Source of the DNA: Prostheceraeus crozeri
Lineage: Eukaryota > Platyhelminthes > Polycladida > Euryleptidae
DNA: 64,000 nt
Reading direction: 5' to 3'
Assembly (NCBI GenBank): GCA_907163375.1
Contig: CAJQUW010010476.1
Coordinates: forward strand, 1-64,000
Shown: positions 11,445 through 21,999 of the stretch, piece by piece
Layout of the letters: every line of letters starts with the position of its first letter
Position numbering within the stretch: the stretch's first letter is position 1
Position numbers and translations under genes: made by a program
Notes under the pieces: generated by a model
What the model was told of the DNA's origin: nothing
Seen by the model: only the letters and a program-made list of their open reading frames with translations
Databases searched by the model: none

Positions 11445-11719
11445 TACCTAGTTGTATAATTCTACTAGTAATTCATGGATTATAGCCATTTATAACATAA
11501 TATGAGAAATCTAGTTGAAAGACAAAGAGATATGATAAATATAACAAAATGCTACGCGTTGGGCCGATAAGGGTTAGGGACGATAATATTTCATCACTGG
11601 AATATCTCCCAAATCATATCTCAATGTCTTCTCGTAGTTTCAATCACTTCAAAGTTCAATTTTCAGAAAAATGTTCGTTAGCGTTCAAGAGCCAACAAAT
11701 AGCTGATGCAACTCCTTAT
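11445..11719. other. Spacer, no feature
   Basis: AT-rich sequence between the piggyBac remnant and the zinc-finger fossil; nothing recognised. Confidence 0.5.
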
Positions 11720-12447
11720 CAATGATTTGTCGATGAGGTATCAAAAGACTATCTTGGCAAAATGGCTTCCCAGATAACTCACAATTACATGGCCCTTTAC
11801 CTGTGTTCATCCGTTGATGCCATATCAAATTACTTGAATCTGTACACGACCTCCTGCACGACTAATAGATGATCAGCTTCTCACTTGGTACGTGTATGTT
11901 CGTTGATGCTTCATCAAACCACTTTGTGTGGGAAGCGACCACACTGTTCGATTCACAATTGAACAACCTGACACCAGTGTATTCATCGATGTCTCATCAT
12001 ACTTCATTGGTCAAACGACTTCCCCTACGACTCACAAACATACGACCGCTCAGCTGTGTGTGCTCGTCGATGCCTCATGAAAACATCCTTGTGTGGGAAG
12101 CGACTTCCCACACGACTCACAAACGAACGGTCTGTCACCCGTTTGTGTCCGTCGATGGCTTAACAAACAATTTATTTGGCTTAACGACTTCCTACACGAT
12201 TCACAAATGAACGGCCTGTCACCTGTGTGTGCTCGTCGCTGTCTCATCAAACTACTTCATCGGTTTAAACGACTTCCCACAAAACTCACCGACGGTTTGA
12301 CACTTGTGTGGATTCGGCAATGCTTCATCAAACCATCTTGTTTGTCAAACAGCCCCGATTGAACAGCCTGTCACCTGTGTATCCATCAGTGTCTAATCAA
12401 ATCACTTGATTGGTTTAACTACTTTCCGCACGACTCACTAACATACC
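11720..12447 (-). pseudogene. C2H2 zinc-finger array pseudogene
   Basis: On the minus strand an ~84-bp (28-residue) period repeats about nine times, each with a HTGDRPF linker and CESCGKS. The clearest two fingers are in the open frame 12050-12250: HTGDRPFICESCRKSL...LLSHRRTQTGDRPFVCESCGKSL. Linkers in other units sit near 11790, 11965, 12040, 12125, 12210, 12290 and 12365. Most units are interrupted by stops or shifts and many lack a zinc ligand, so the gene is dead. The array stops abruptly at 12447 inside a finger (RYVSESCGK), where a LINE 3' end begins. Intact relatives are DNA-binding transcription factors. Confidence 0.85.
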
Positions 12448-13211
12448 GCTGGCTGGCTGGCTGGTTTACCCGACCCCGTCCCGCGGAAAGGGGCGTGGCG
12501 GGACGCCACGGAGACCGAGAAGGCGGCAAACCCCCACGGGCGATGCCAAAGATCAAAAACAGAGCCCGAGAACCCGAAGATAGCCGCTCGGGTAGAAGGG
12601 AGGGAGGGACAAGAGCACAGTAAGTGGGGTACATCTTGGTTTACACCACAAACAGGGCAGTCAGGAGAAGTGGACCTGTCAATCCTGTGAAGATAGGAGT
12701 TAAAAAGAAGGCTGTGGCCGTTGCAACGAAGACGTGAGAGCTCACAACGGACAGCGCGAGGGAGGGACAGTTCATCAGTTGCTACGCTAGGGCATTGCGA
12801 AGAAATCAAAGATGAACGAACGGAAGTCCTCCAGGAGTTGAACAGGGAATGACGAATGAGGGACTTCAGAGAAAACGGACACTGAGGAGCTGCAGAGGGG
12901 AGAGAAGTGCCACTTTTGGCAAGCGTATCTGCAGTGTCATTGCCTCTGATGTTCGAGTGACCAGGAAGCCACTGCAATGACACTGAGATCGAGGAAGAGC
13001 AGAGGGACGATAAAGAGGACCAAAAGAGTGGACAGACGTGGACAAGAGGGGCGACGGGGGTGAAGAGAGCACGGTCAGAGCCGAGAGAAAGAGTCGGACA
13101 AGAGAAGAAGAGAGGAAAGGAGACACGCGGAGTGATGGGAAGCGAACCAAGAGAGAGCATGCTGGATTGCACCCATTTCAGCTGTGAAGCTTGAACTGTG
13201 CGCTCCAGCAT
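12448..13211 (-). pseudogene. LINE RNase H domain and C-terminal zinc knuckle
   Basis: The frame 13211-12438 continues the same element. It contains WLPGHSNIRGNDTADTLAK, the last block of a type I RNase H (H and D of the active site), and then CPVCGVNQDVPHLLCSCP, a C-x2-C-x7-H-x3-C-type knuckle found after RNase H in Ingi, Vingi, Nimb and I-group LINEs. The first RNase H block (LTIWTDGSV with the catalytic aspartate, and FTAEMGAIQHAL with the glutamate) lies in the RT frame near 13280-13150, so a single frame change splits the domain. An RNase H of this kind would degrade the RNA strand during target-primed reverse transcription. Confidence 0.88.
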
Positions 13212-15233
13212 GAAAGGAAAAAGAGAAAGTGGAAGAGCATGAAGAACAGTTTATGAAAACACCCGAGCCACCTGGTCCGAGTCGTCCAATAACGGAGCCG
13301 TCAGTCCAGATGGTCAGGTCAGCTTCGGGGAGGGAAGAAAGGTGGTCTCGGACCAAAGCGGTGCGAAGAGGGACTGGGTCGGAACGGGAGCAGGGGGAGG
13401 ACAGGGCCAGGGATACGGAGAACAGAGGAGGGGACCACGAGGAGAAGGGAAGGCAGGAGACCAGGGACTCACGCGGAGAAGAAACAGGTGGAGAAAGTGG
13501 ATGATAAGTACAGAAGAAGCGCCACGAAGAGGAACGGACGCGCTTGGGGACGAGAAGGGTCGCTAGAGAAGACAGGGGAAACGAGGGTGGGAGGCGAAGA
13601 GCGCGATCATAAGAGTAGAGCGACTGAGCGATGAGGGTCACGGAGAGGGGAGGAAGTCCAGCTTCCAAGAAAAGAAGAGGAACAGGAGTGTTCAAACAGC
13701 GGCCAGTATTCGCACGGCACGTGGAGCGGTGGGTAACTTCTAGGTGTTGAAGGTGCCTAGCGTAAATGAAGGGGAACCAACCAGGGCAAGCATAAGTGAG
13801 GACGGGGAGAAGAAAGGTCTTGTAGAGAGAAGCAAGGGACTCTTTGGAAGAGACCCAAGAAGCGGATGAAACAGCCCTGAGAGATCTTAAACGATGGAAA
13901 AGCGTGGATCTCAGGGCAGAGCTATTGGGGAAGAAGGAAAGTGTTCGGTCTAAAGTTACTCCGAGGAACTTGGGGAAGCGTTGAACGAGAGAGGACGGCC
14001 CAAAAGGTGACAGGGAGGGCTGAATGGAAGCTTCACGGGTGGCGGTGCTGAAGAAGGAGACTTCGCATTTAGCGGGGTTTAGAGGAAGCTGCAACTTTAA
14101 AGACCAAGCCTCGAGCTCAGACAGAGCTTCTTGGACGGCGGCAGTAGCGAGGTGAATGTGAGGAGAAGACGCCCAAATAGCAAGATCGTCCGCATAAAGT
14201 GAAGAGCGGACTGAGGGAGGTAGCACGGAAGAAACGTCGTTAATGAAGAGGCTGAAGAGGACTGGGCCGAGCACTGACCCTTGAGAGACTCCCCATCGAA
14301 CTCGGAAAGAGTTACGGGAAGAGTTTCGAAAGGCCACTTGCGCCCGACGGTCCGATAAGAAAGACTGGGTCCAGCGAACAAAGCAAGGAGGCAGGCCAGA
14401 GGCCAGAAGCTTGTGGTAGAGAGCTGAATGCCAGACCGAGTCAAAGGCACGAGAGAGATCAATGGTGGCTAACACAGTCTTTGCACAAGGCTTGGAGTTG
14501 TGAAAGCCATCGGAGATTGACTGAGTAAGAAGAACTATCTGGTCAGTGGTAGAACGGCCTGCGTGAAAACCGGTCTAAAGAGGGGTCAGAAGATCCTTAG
14601 ATTCGAGGAGAAAAGACAGACGGGCCAGCACGAGACGCTCAAAGAGTTTCGAGATACAAGATGTAAGGCAGATAGGACGAAACGAAGACGGAGCGTCTGT
14701 GGGTTTACCAGATTTGTGCACCGGGTAGATGGTGGAAGATTTCCAGGCGGAGGGAAAGGAGTGGGTGGACCAAGAGAGGTTGAAGATAAACAAAAGAAAA
14801 GCAAGGGCAGAAGGAGGAATATTTTGGAGGAGATGGTACGAGACGTGGTCAGGACCGGCTGCAGTCGACGAGGAGAGAGAACTAATAACTGTGGTGAGCT
14901 CCGACAGGCTAAAAGGAGAGCAAAAGGATGGGCAGGTACAGTTAGAAGATCGGAGCTCACGAAGGAAGCGGCGGCTTTCAGGACGGCGATCAGAAGGAAG
15001 GGATCTGGAGAAGTGGCTCTTGAGAGAGGAAGCGTAATGGGTGGCTGCAGCCTTAGCAGAGCTGCACCCGGGAAAGGTTGGATCAGAACTGGAGGATTTG
15101 GGTGTACCAGCTACTGAGCGGAGGAGGGAGAAGACCTTACGGGGGTTGGAGGAAGGGCCAAGATTGGACGCTGTCCGTTGCCAAGCATCAGCTTTCGCTT
15201 TAGCAATGGTTCTGGAAGCGGAGCGGGATGCAG
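13075..15233 (-). pseudogene. LINE reverse transcriptase coding region
   Basis: The longest open frame (14475-13075, 466 codons) covers RT from motif A onward: TIDLSRAFDSVWH (residues 4-16), QGSVLGPVLFSLFIND (65-80), SSLYADDLAIW (91-101) and LNPAKCEVSFF. The upstream part in minus-strand frames 15110-14575 holds YPVHKSGKPTDAPSSFRPI, CLTSCISKLFERLV and, after a stop near 14575, TGFHAGRSTTDQI. The catalytic YADD aspartates are intact. A stop near 14575 and a frame change near 13100 separate the RT from the upstream and RNase H parts. No start codon is meaningful because the element is 5' truncated. Confidence 0.88.
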
Positions 15234-17225
15234 AAACATAAGCCTGACGATCCGCTTCACTTCGATGGGCCTGTCTTTGTGCTGCAACACAAATTTCCGC
15301 ACGATGTCCAATGCTCGAAACGCATCGCTGCTGCGTAGAATTTCGACTACATCCTCCTCCTCGTCGTCGTCGTCAATGTCCAAGGGAGTTGGGGAATTAG
15401 ATTGAACATCCATTGAAATGTCTTTCGCCGTTAATTCTTCCGACGTGTTCACTGTTTCATCGATATCGATGAACTCGTCACAACTAGTGTAACTCTTGCC
15501 AGTCTACTGAATGTGTCGAACACATTTCAAAAGTCATCAACCACAATCTCAACATCATCCTCACTAGCATCTCTGATGACTTGAATCCTGCGTGGTTGAA
15601 GCACTTCTGAATGGTCATTGGGCTCACCTCAGTCCATGATGCTGCTGCCATGATAAGAGCATCTAGCAGAGATAGCTTGAAATGGGCAGTAACCGTCCCA
15701 GTCTCGTCGAAAGTATTGATGTATCGGCGCAGCACTTGTTTACAATAAATAGTCTTGAAACTTTTGATGATGCCTTGATCACATGGTTGTAGTCGGCTGG
15801 TGGTGTTGGGAGATAAGAAGACCAAAGTGATGGCGCGCAGGTCAGTGAGATGTGGATGTGAACTGCAATTGTCCACGACCAGGGTGATGGATCGGTTTTC
15901 CGCCAAGAACTTTCGATCCAGCTTTCACAGCCATTCCTCGAGAATAGAGCTAGTCATCCATGCTTTCTTATTGTGCTTGTATGTCACTGGCAATGTCTTG
16001 ACGCTCTTGAAGCAGTGTGGATTAGCATACTTGCCCACAGCAAGCAATGGCAACTTTTTATTCCCGTCCATATTTGCTCCAATCAGATGAGAAACACGGT
16101 CTTTCGGCACTTTCTGACCAGTACAGTTGGTCTCTCCTTTCCAGGTGAGCGTCTTATTAGGTAAACACTTGTAAAAGAGAGCAGTTTCATCTGCATTGAA
16201 TACATCACATGGATGAAAGTCATTGAGGATAGTTTGTGGCTGCGCTTCCCATTCGGATGTGTTGAGACTTGCAGAACATGCAGCTTCGCCAACTACGGAT
16301 CTCAGCACAATTCCATGTCGGAGCTTGAATCGATCCAACCATCCACCACTCATCTTGAAATCGGTAAACCCGAGATGTTTCGCGATTTCTTCTCCTTTTT
16401 CGATCAAGGTTGGACCTGACACGGGAACGTTGTTGCTCCTAGCTTGCATGAACCACACGAGAAAACCCCTGTCGATGTCTTGGAAAGTACAGGACCGCAT
16501 TTTCTTCGCATGACTCACACCACGTCCCGATGCACTTTTAATCTTCTCCTTTTCTTTCAGCAAAGTAGAGAGAGTACTTGAGGGCAAGTCATTTTCATGG
16601 CATATGTCGGCATTAGTCTTCACACCCTTCTCAACTTCCTCAATGAGCTTCATCTTCATTTCGATTGACATACATCTTCTTTTCCTCGGCGTAGACATGA
16701 TGTTTGAGACGAAGAAGTAGCCTACCGACTTTGAAATGTAGCGACCAACTTGCAGTGTGCGTTTTGTCCATCATCATGTCTTGCTGTCTCGCATTCACGC
16801 TATCTCCCAAAATGTTCCCTAATTTGGTCTCTTGCCGCTTTGTCTGCAGCATAGGAGATTATGTCACAGCATGAATAAACACGAACAACACAAGTCGCCT
16901 TCTACAGGTCAAAGCAAGTGTGCGCATCACACATTAAGCAGCTTGTCTAATCCGACTATTGAACGCGCCATCCAGCTATCGAGCGGATTTACTCACTGCC
17001 AATCACATGCCAGCATTTAAGCAGCAGCGAGCGAATCATTCAACGGCGCATCAGCTAACAGATTGGAAAGCGACTTCAAATAGCCTTCGTTATATCCGAG
17101 GTATACCCCGCTAAAAGCGAGGCTGATATAATAAATTTTCTATTGAAATAGAAGGGGATTACTTAGCTATTCGCTATAACCGAGATTTCGTTATATCCGA
17201 GCTCGTTATAGCCGAGTTCTACTGT
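15234..17225 (-). mobile_element. Tigger/pogo-like DNA transposon, truncated by the LINE boundary
   Basis: The element reads leftward. Its outer end is at 17225: the minus strand starts CAGTAGAACTCGGCTATAAC and continues with CTCGG(A/T)TATA-type subterminal words, followed by TA, as is usual for Tigger (TA target duplication). The transposase occupies 16698-15240. The distal end, including the second terminal repeat, is missing because the LINE begins at about 15233. The subterminal run 17085-17225 repeats TTATATCCGAG/TTATA(A/G)CCGAG motifs, likely transposase-binding sites. It is a relatively young copy with few coding lesions. Confidence 0.93.
15240..16698 (-). pseudogene. Tigger/pogo transposase (CENP-B-like HTH plus DDE), lightly broken
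   Basis: The N-terminus MSTPRKRRCMSIEMKMKLIEE is the CENP-B/psq helix-turn-helix; a second HTH follows with SGGWLDRFKLRHGI (about residues 115-130). The DDE superfamily 1 domain shows NADETALFYKCLPNKTL (first aspartate), LVVDNCSSHP (second) and SPNTTSRLQPCDQGIIKSFK (third, DDD type). The reading frame is interrupted by an in-frame TGA after SSILEEWL near 15925, and shifts near 15530, after which DDDDEEEDVVEILRSSDAFRALDIVRKFV continues the acidic C-terminus to the LINE boundary. The full protein would be about 500 residues, in line with the family. It acts in the nucleus by cut-and-paste at TA. As written it cannot be made whole. Confidence 0.92.
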
Positions 17226-17227
17226 AA

Positions 17228-17518
17228 TAATATTTTGATAAAAGGAAATGAAATTAATTTATCTTTCGACGCACAGACAATTTGTTTTTATTTCGTAATA
17301 TATATTTTGGCGAACCGCCCTTCTCATCAAATATTTAATCAACAGTTAAATAATTAGTTTGTTAAACATTAGTTTTTTTATTTGTTTATTTATCTAACTG
17401 TTCATTAAATATCTGATTGAGAAGGGCGGTTCGCCAAAAAATATATATTACGAAATAAAAACAAATTGTCTGTGCGTCGAAAGATAAATTGATTTCATTT
17501 CCTTTTGTCAAAATGTTA
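17228..17518. repeat. Palindromic (fold-back) MITE
   Basis: Two arms of about 120 bp, 17228-17350 and 17393-17518, are inverted copies with only a few mismatches. Shared words include TTTGAYAAAAGGAAATGA, CGACGCACAGACAATTTG and GGCGAACCGCCCTTCTCA. A ~40-bp AT-rich spacer separates them. It sits three bases outside the Tigger end and has no coding capacity, so it is a non-autonomous element mobilised in trans. In single strands it would form a long hairpin. Confidence 0.9.
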
Positions 17519-17554
17519 TCGAAATCTCTTTATAAGTTCAATTAATATTGCTAG

Positions 17555-18300
17555 AAATTAATAATAATAATGTCTCAATAATAAAAATTGTGCCACAATC
17601 AAAATGTAGAACAAGCAAAGTAATCATGTGAAAAAATGAACTTCAACAGACGGCCACAGAAAGTCATTATTTGCAAATCTACACATACTGCACACACTGA
17701 TGAAAAGATCTTTTGTCTTGAGGCGGGATCACACTTTGGTACACGAAGTTTTCCAGAAAAGGAAGCACATCTGGCTTGATGGAGAGAATGTTCAGGAAAT
17801 CTAAGAATCTGGGAGAATAGTTTCAATTCCAGGATAGTTCGCCGGTAGTATAGAGGCAGAAAATTGTCACAAAAAAATTGAAGTACCACAGTTCCAATAG
17901 CACCACATACTTCTATGCGCCCGTCTTTGCGCCAAATCAAAAAATTGCTATCTTTTAGATGCATGGAAATCAATAATGGAGCACAATACTCGAGGATATT
18001 TCTGATGGTAGAGTTACAAATGGCTACCAGAGATTCAGTGCTCATAAAAGGTTTCACCTGTCTCAGTTCACCAAGTCTGGATGAAGCCTTTTTCACAATA
18101 TTGCCACAATGTATTACCACTACCAACACTCTTCGAACGTTACACCAAAGTAACTTGAGTTCGCATTTTGCAGGAATATCAGGGATAGCAAATCGTTGAA
18201 TTTCAGCTGGTTGTACGTCGAAAAACATCTGGCTACTTTTATTAACATCAAGCTTTATATTGTTAGCAGCAATCCAGTTACTAACTTGATCGAATGATAG
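17555..18300 (-). mobile_element. LINE remnant: RT thumb and C-terminal region with (ATT)n tail
   Basis: The minus-strand open frame 18366-17599 contains VSNWIAANNIKLDVNKSSQM, the block after the RT catalytic loop in CR1/Jockey-type LINEs, then RLGELRQVKPFMSTESLVAICNS and ILEYCAPL, which match the K-L...R...L...Y...I...LEYC/YCSP thumb pattern. The YADD loop itself is missing because the copy is cut at 18300. The element's 3' end is a TAATAATAATAA run at about 17560, the same kind of (ATT)n tail as the LINE ending near 49163, so they may be one family. Residues upstream of VSNWI in this frame come from the neighbouring repeat. Confidence 0.8.
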
Positions 18301-18420
18301 TACCCTAGATGCCCGTTTTTGGATAAAACATGCATGATTTTCATGCATGTTATATCCATGAGACATGCATGTTTTGTCAATGAAATACCGATGATTTAAT
18401 CATGTGACATCTATAATTTT
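18301..18420 (+). repeat. Repeat C terminus with CATGCATG palindrome (partner at 43.8 kb)
   Basis: A sharp boundary at 18301 begins TACCCTAGATGCCCGTTTTT and continues GGATAAAACATGCATGA. The same ~38 bases occur inverted at 43816-43853, where they again end abruptly. Within this copy GGATA..ACATGCATGA is followed by its own near-perfect complement (to 18358), making a hairpin. This suggests the terminal repeat of an uncharacterised transposon or satellite-type element; the other end was not found. Confidence 0.65.
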
Positions 18421-19881
18421 ACCATCGAATAGATGAAATTTACCAGGGATGCTAGTATCATTGTACAATCTGTATTGTAGGTTCATAGTGCATTATTTTC
18501 GTGGAGTGATAAATTCTACATGTTGCATTAAAACAACATTGTAAAATTTACAAACGTGCACAACTTACTTTACAAATTGAGATACATTCATGACATCCCT
18601 GGCAAATTCCAGTCACTCCATAGATGTGGCGCAAGGGCCATACACTACATCTTCGTTGGAACATTGCACATGTCACAGAGGCATTCAAATGCAAATTAAA
18701 TAACCGTGTATAAAATCAACATCATGTTTGTAGCAATGTATTGAAGACACAAGGAAAATTCATGCAAAACGTGAATTAATGAAACACAAATGAATCAGTC
18801 TCTAGCACTGTTTTCAATCTCCGATTCAAAAAACATTTCTGATGAATTTATGGAGTAAAAAATTAGAAACAAGAGCTTTTACATGTGATTTGCAATTAGT
18901 AAGATAAGGTATTTTTAAAAAAGGCTGTGATCGAATAAAAAGTTATAATTCCAAAAGCTATCAGAGATGTGTATTTTCCAGGCTTACCGTGGGAATGGGA
19001 ATCCCATGGGAATTAAATGAAGATTTTGATCACCAAAATAAGATAAATTTAAATCTTATTTGAAAGTATCAACTCTTTTTTGGTTTGCAAAGGTTGTGAG
19101 AAAGCGAGAATGCAGGCTGTAGTTGCACTCATCTTACTGGATGACTAGGCGAAGCCGCTCATGAATGACGCACAGATTGAAGTGAAAATACAACATTTAT
19201 ACATGTACATTGTACCTACAGTAAGCAGGCTGTCCTTGTCTGAAAAAAGCATGATTCTGTCAGGGTGACGAAACACGGGTCGGTAACCATCATCATAACA
19301 ATTCTTTTCTTGGCTTTTCTTGGCTTTCTTGTTTCTCGAATATAAATTTGTCTTTTTGCATTTGTGGCTTTATCATCAAAGTTAGATAGAATTGGAATTA
19401 CACCGTACCTAAATACATGGGATGCGAGCGAGCGCATTATCACATATTCATAAATCAGTAGTTGTTTTCTGTTGATAAGTCATAGAAGTATGCGTAGGCG
19501 AAGTATTGACTTCATTGCTTGTATACAGGCACTGTACTTGTAATGTAAACTTAAATGTGATATTGCGATGAGCTAGAAATTTACCATGTTCATCACAAGT
19601 ACGGCACCGCATGAAGTGAATCAGAGTGAATAGACATGCGAATATGTGTATGTATAGGCCTATATGTAATCGAAGACTATTTCGATGAAGTCGTCTTTAT
19701 TGATTGACTAATCCCTAAAACAAAATGATAGATATTTTTGATAATTAGTAAAAAGGCGACGAATGAGACTTGATGCAGCGATCGGCTGGTGCAATTGACT
19801 GATTAGCGTTCTGAAGCAATGACAAAACAAAACACATTACACGAATTTGCAAGAATTTAAGCTAGTAGGAAAAACAATTAT
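18421..19881. other. Spacer, no feature
   Basis: AT-rich sequence with scattered TACATGTA words. The open frame 19216-19443 (-) shows no domain. A GTGGGAATGGGAATCCCA stretch near 18990 resembles the sequence bordering the Penelope-like element at 20.93-21.0 kb. Confidence 0.45.
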
Positions 19882-20930
19882 TTATTTAAAAACCTTTAGG
19901 AGGTATGACATACCGTTGTAATCTGCAGTGTGATTGATCTTAGGTTGATACTCTTTTATCATTAAAGCTTCTACAACATTTATATGATAATTACTGTTAC
20001 CTTTATACCTTATGCGAAATTGATTACTTATATCATACGTACAATGATTACATGTATTGATATGTTTATAAACTGCTGTATCTGTACTTCTATGCTCTTC
20101 GATCCTTTGTTGGAGTCTTCGTTTGGTTTTGCCAATATATTGGCTGCTTGGATCACCCAAGCATGTGAATTCATAGACCACACAAGACTTCAGCAAAGGT
20201 CCCGATTTGCATTTCAAAGAGAAGTATGATTTTACTTTCGTAGTGTTGAATACAATCTTAGAGTTGATACCGAATCTTTTGTATATTTTCATCAAATTAT
20301 TCCGTAATGTAAGCGATGGTTGACCAATATACGGTAGTACTGTATAGTTTACATGTGCATCTGCTGTACTCGTACATGTATCATTATGCCCGTTGGAAAT
20401 CACTGTATTCTTTTTGTTAAGAAAGTTACGTACGATTTTTTCTACTGTACTCCGTGGGTAGCCGTTTTTCTGAAAAATTCTAGTCATGTTTTTTACTTCG
20501 TTATGAAACATTTCCCAGCAGTTTGATACTGTATATGCTCGATGTAACATCCCATTAATAAGTCCAACTTTCCATTGCCTAGGGCAAACGGAATTGTAAT
20601 TTAATAAGAGGCCAGTATACGTATCTTTACGGTAAATGGAAGTTTGTAAAGTATCTTCGGTGTTAATGAATACATCTAGGAAAGGTAACTTGTTGTTGCC
20701 CACTTCAGTGGTGAGTTTTAGGTTAGGATGTTGTCTGTTCAGGTACGCATGGAATTTGTGAATTTTGTCTACGTTATCAAATATGCATATGCAGTCATCT
20801 ACATATCTGGAGTAGAACAGGGGCGAAAATTGTTCTCCCATCCAACCTTGTTCTAATTCTGCTAGGAAGAGATTGGCAAGCGTTGGTGCCAACGGTGAAC
20901 CCATCGAAACTCCATCTGGAAATACCCATG
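19882..20930 (-). mobile_element. Penelope-like element (Neptune-type), 5' truncated: RT plus GIY-YIG
   Basis: A single open frame of ~350 codons reads leftward. It opens inside the RT at DGVSMGSPLAPTLANLFLAE and continues with YSRYVDDCICIF (the YVDD catalytic loop), LPFLDVFI and TYTGLLLNYNSVCP. A linker follows, then the C-terminal GIY-YIG endonuclease: CVVYEFTCLGD...YIGKTKRRLQQRIEEH, with a later H-x3-C-x2-C stretch. This RT-then-GIY-YIG order defines Penelope-like elements. The N-terminal RT motifs are absent because the copy is cut at about 20925, where ATTCCCATGGG-type repeats begin. It appears uninterrupted from the cut to its stop codon, so it is probably recent. The Neptune assignment is by resemblance only. 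Confidence 0.92.
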
Positions 20931-21000
20931 GGATTCCCATCAAAAATCCCGTGGGAATGGGATGGGAATTCAAAATCAATTCCCACGGCCAACCTGGTAT
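20925..21000. repeat. GTGGGAATGGGAATCCC-type simple block at PLE 5' boundary
   Basis: Several nested words of the form CCCATGGGATTCCCAT and CCCGTGGGAATGGGATGGG form imperfect palindromes. A related word is near 18985-19015, so this may be target sequence or a duplicated terminal piece of the retroelement. Confidence 0.5.
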
Positions 21001-21999
21001 TTTCTAGAAATGCTTTAAAACGATTAGAATGGCAGTGCAGACGATTCTTATTCGAAAGATGTTACTCTGAAATATTCTTTATATATTTTCCTGATGCAGC
21101 ATTGTCGACTGGAAGGGTGCCATGACAGTTTATTGAGAAATTTAGTTGAAAGATATTTGAAATTATAACAAGAAACGATTGATCACTCATTCAGCTTATG
21201 GAGTTTTCTTCTGATTAAAGCAAATATGTTATGGCACGGCACGCTTCTTCCCTTTGAGGTATACCGAAGATAACGCTGTAGATTGAAGTGTGTTATTTTG
21301 TTCTGAAATCAAATTTCAAGCATGATTGATTTTCCGCACAATAGTAATCGTGTAAGAAATTATTTGTTAGACCTACATTTGGTAAACTGATTGTTCTTAC
21401 TAAAATTATGCTTCGTACGATAGCATTCATAGAGATTACAAAAACTGAGCCCTGCTCTTCCAAGTAAACAGCGGAAGGAATGAATATCCTTCAAAAATGT
21501 AATTTTTCATACGTATTTAGAAAATGCACAAAGTTTTGCCACCGTATAGGATGACGTTCATATAGTAGCACACATCGAACGATCAGATACAAACAATTTT
21601 GATGAAAATCACTGTTATCAACATAAAGAAAATTTCTCTATCCGGATTTGATCATCCTTCATTTGAAAATCCTTCCAACCAGAGAACATGCCCACAGTCC
21701 GAATGCGTATTTCACGTCATCTGAAACACTGTCATTTCGAGTCGAACACCGTCGCGACGTCATCATCACATTTTCAAGAATGTCACGAAAAATTTGCAGT
21801 TCAACGGAGAAACAATCACTACTCAAATGAAGTTTGAACCGATGATGCGAGGTCACTGAAAAAACATCTTCGGTTGGACCAGAAGACGGTTGTCCGAATC
21901 TGATGATCGCTGGGATGTTGCGAATATATGAGAGATTTAAGGGTAAATAATAATTCCAGTATTTCGGGGTTAATTAGCTCACAGGAAAAGACGAAAAAA
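21001..21999. other. Spacer, no feature
   Basis: Overlapping open frames on both strands at 21648-21856 carry no known motif. No repeat partner was recognised. Confidence 0.45.

Larger units (their letters stand above)
12448..15233 (-). mobile_element. 5'-truncated Ingi/I-group LINE (RT plus RNase H)
   Basis: A 2.8-kb, GC-rich non-LTR retrotransposon reading leftward. It carries a connector region, a reverse transcriptase with near-complete motifs and an RNase H plus CCHC-like tail. It ends in four CAGC/CCAG units (12449-12467), a short tandem tail as seen at LINE 3' ends. The apurinic endonuclease and 5' end are missing, consistent with incomplete reverse transcription. Its base composition and codon use (serine, leucine and proline rich, G+C well above the neighbours) set it apart. 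Left neighbour is a zinc-finger fossil and right neighbour a Tigger, so the two flanks do not belong to one original sequence; a rearrangement or deletion must have followed or preceded insertion. Confidence 0.92.

Noticed and set aside
12419-15241. Open frames on the plus strand opposite the LINE (13229-13566, 14563-15241)
   Set aside because: They are antisense shadows of a GC-rich reverse transcriptase gene and are rich in Arg, Glu and Gly.
15973-16513. Open frames antisense to the Tigger transposase
   Set aside because: The sense strand carries clear HTH and DDE motifs; the antisense frames carry none.
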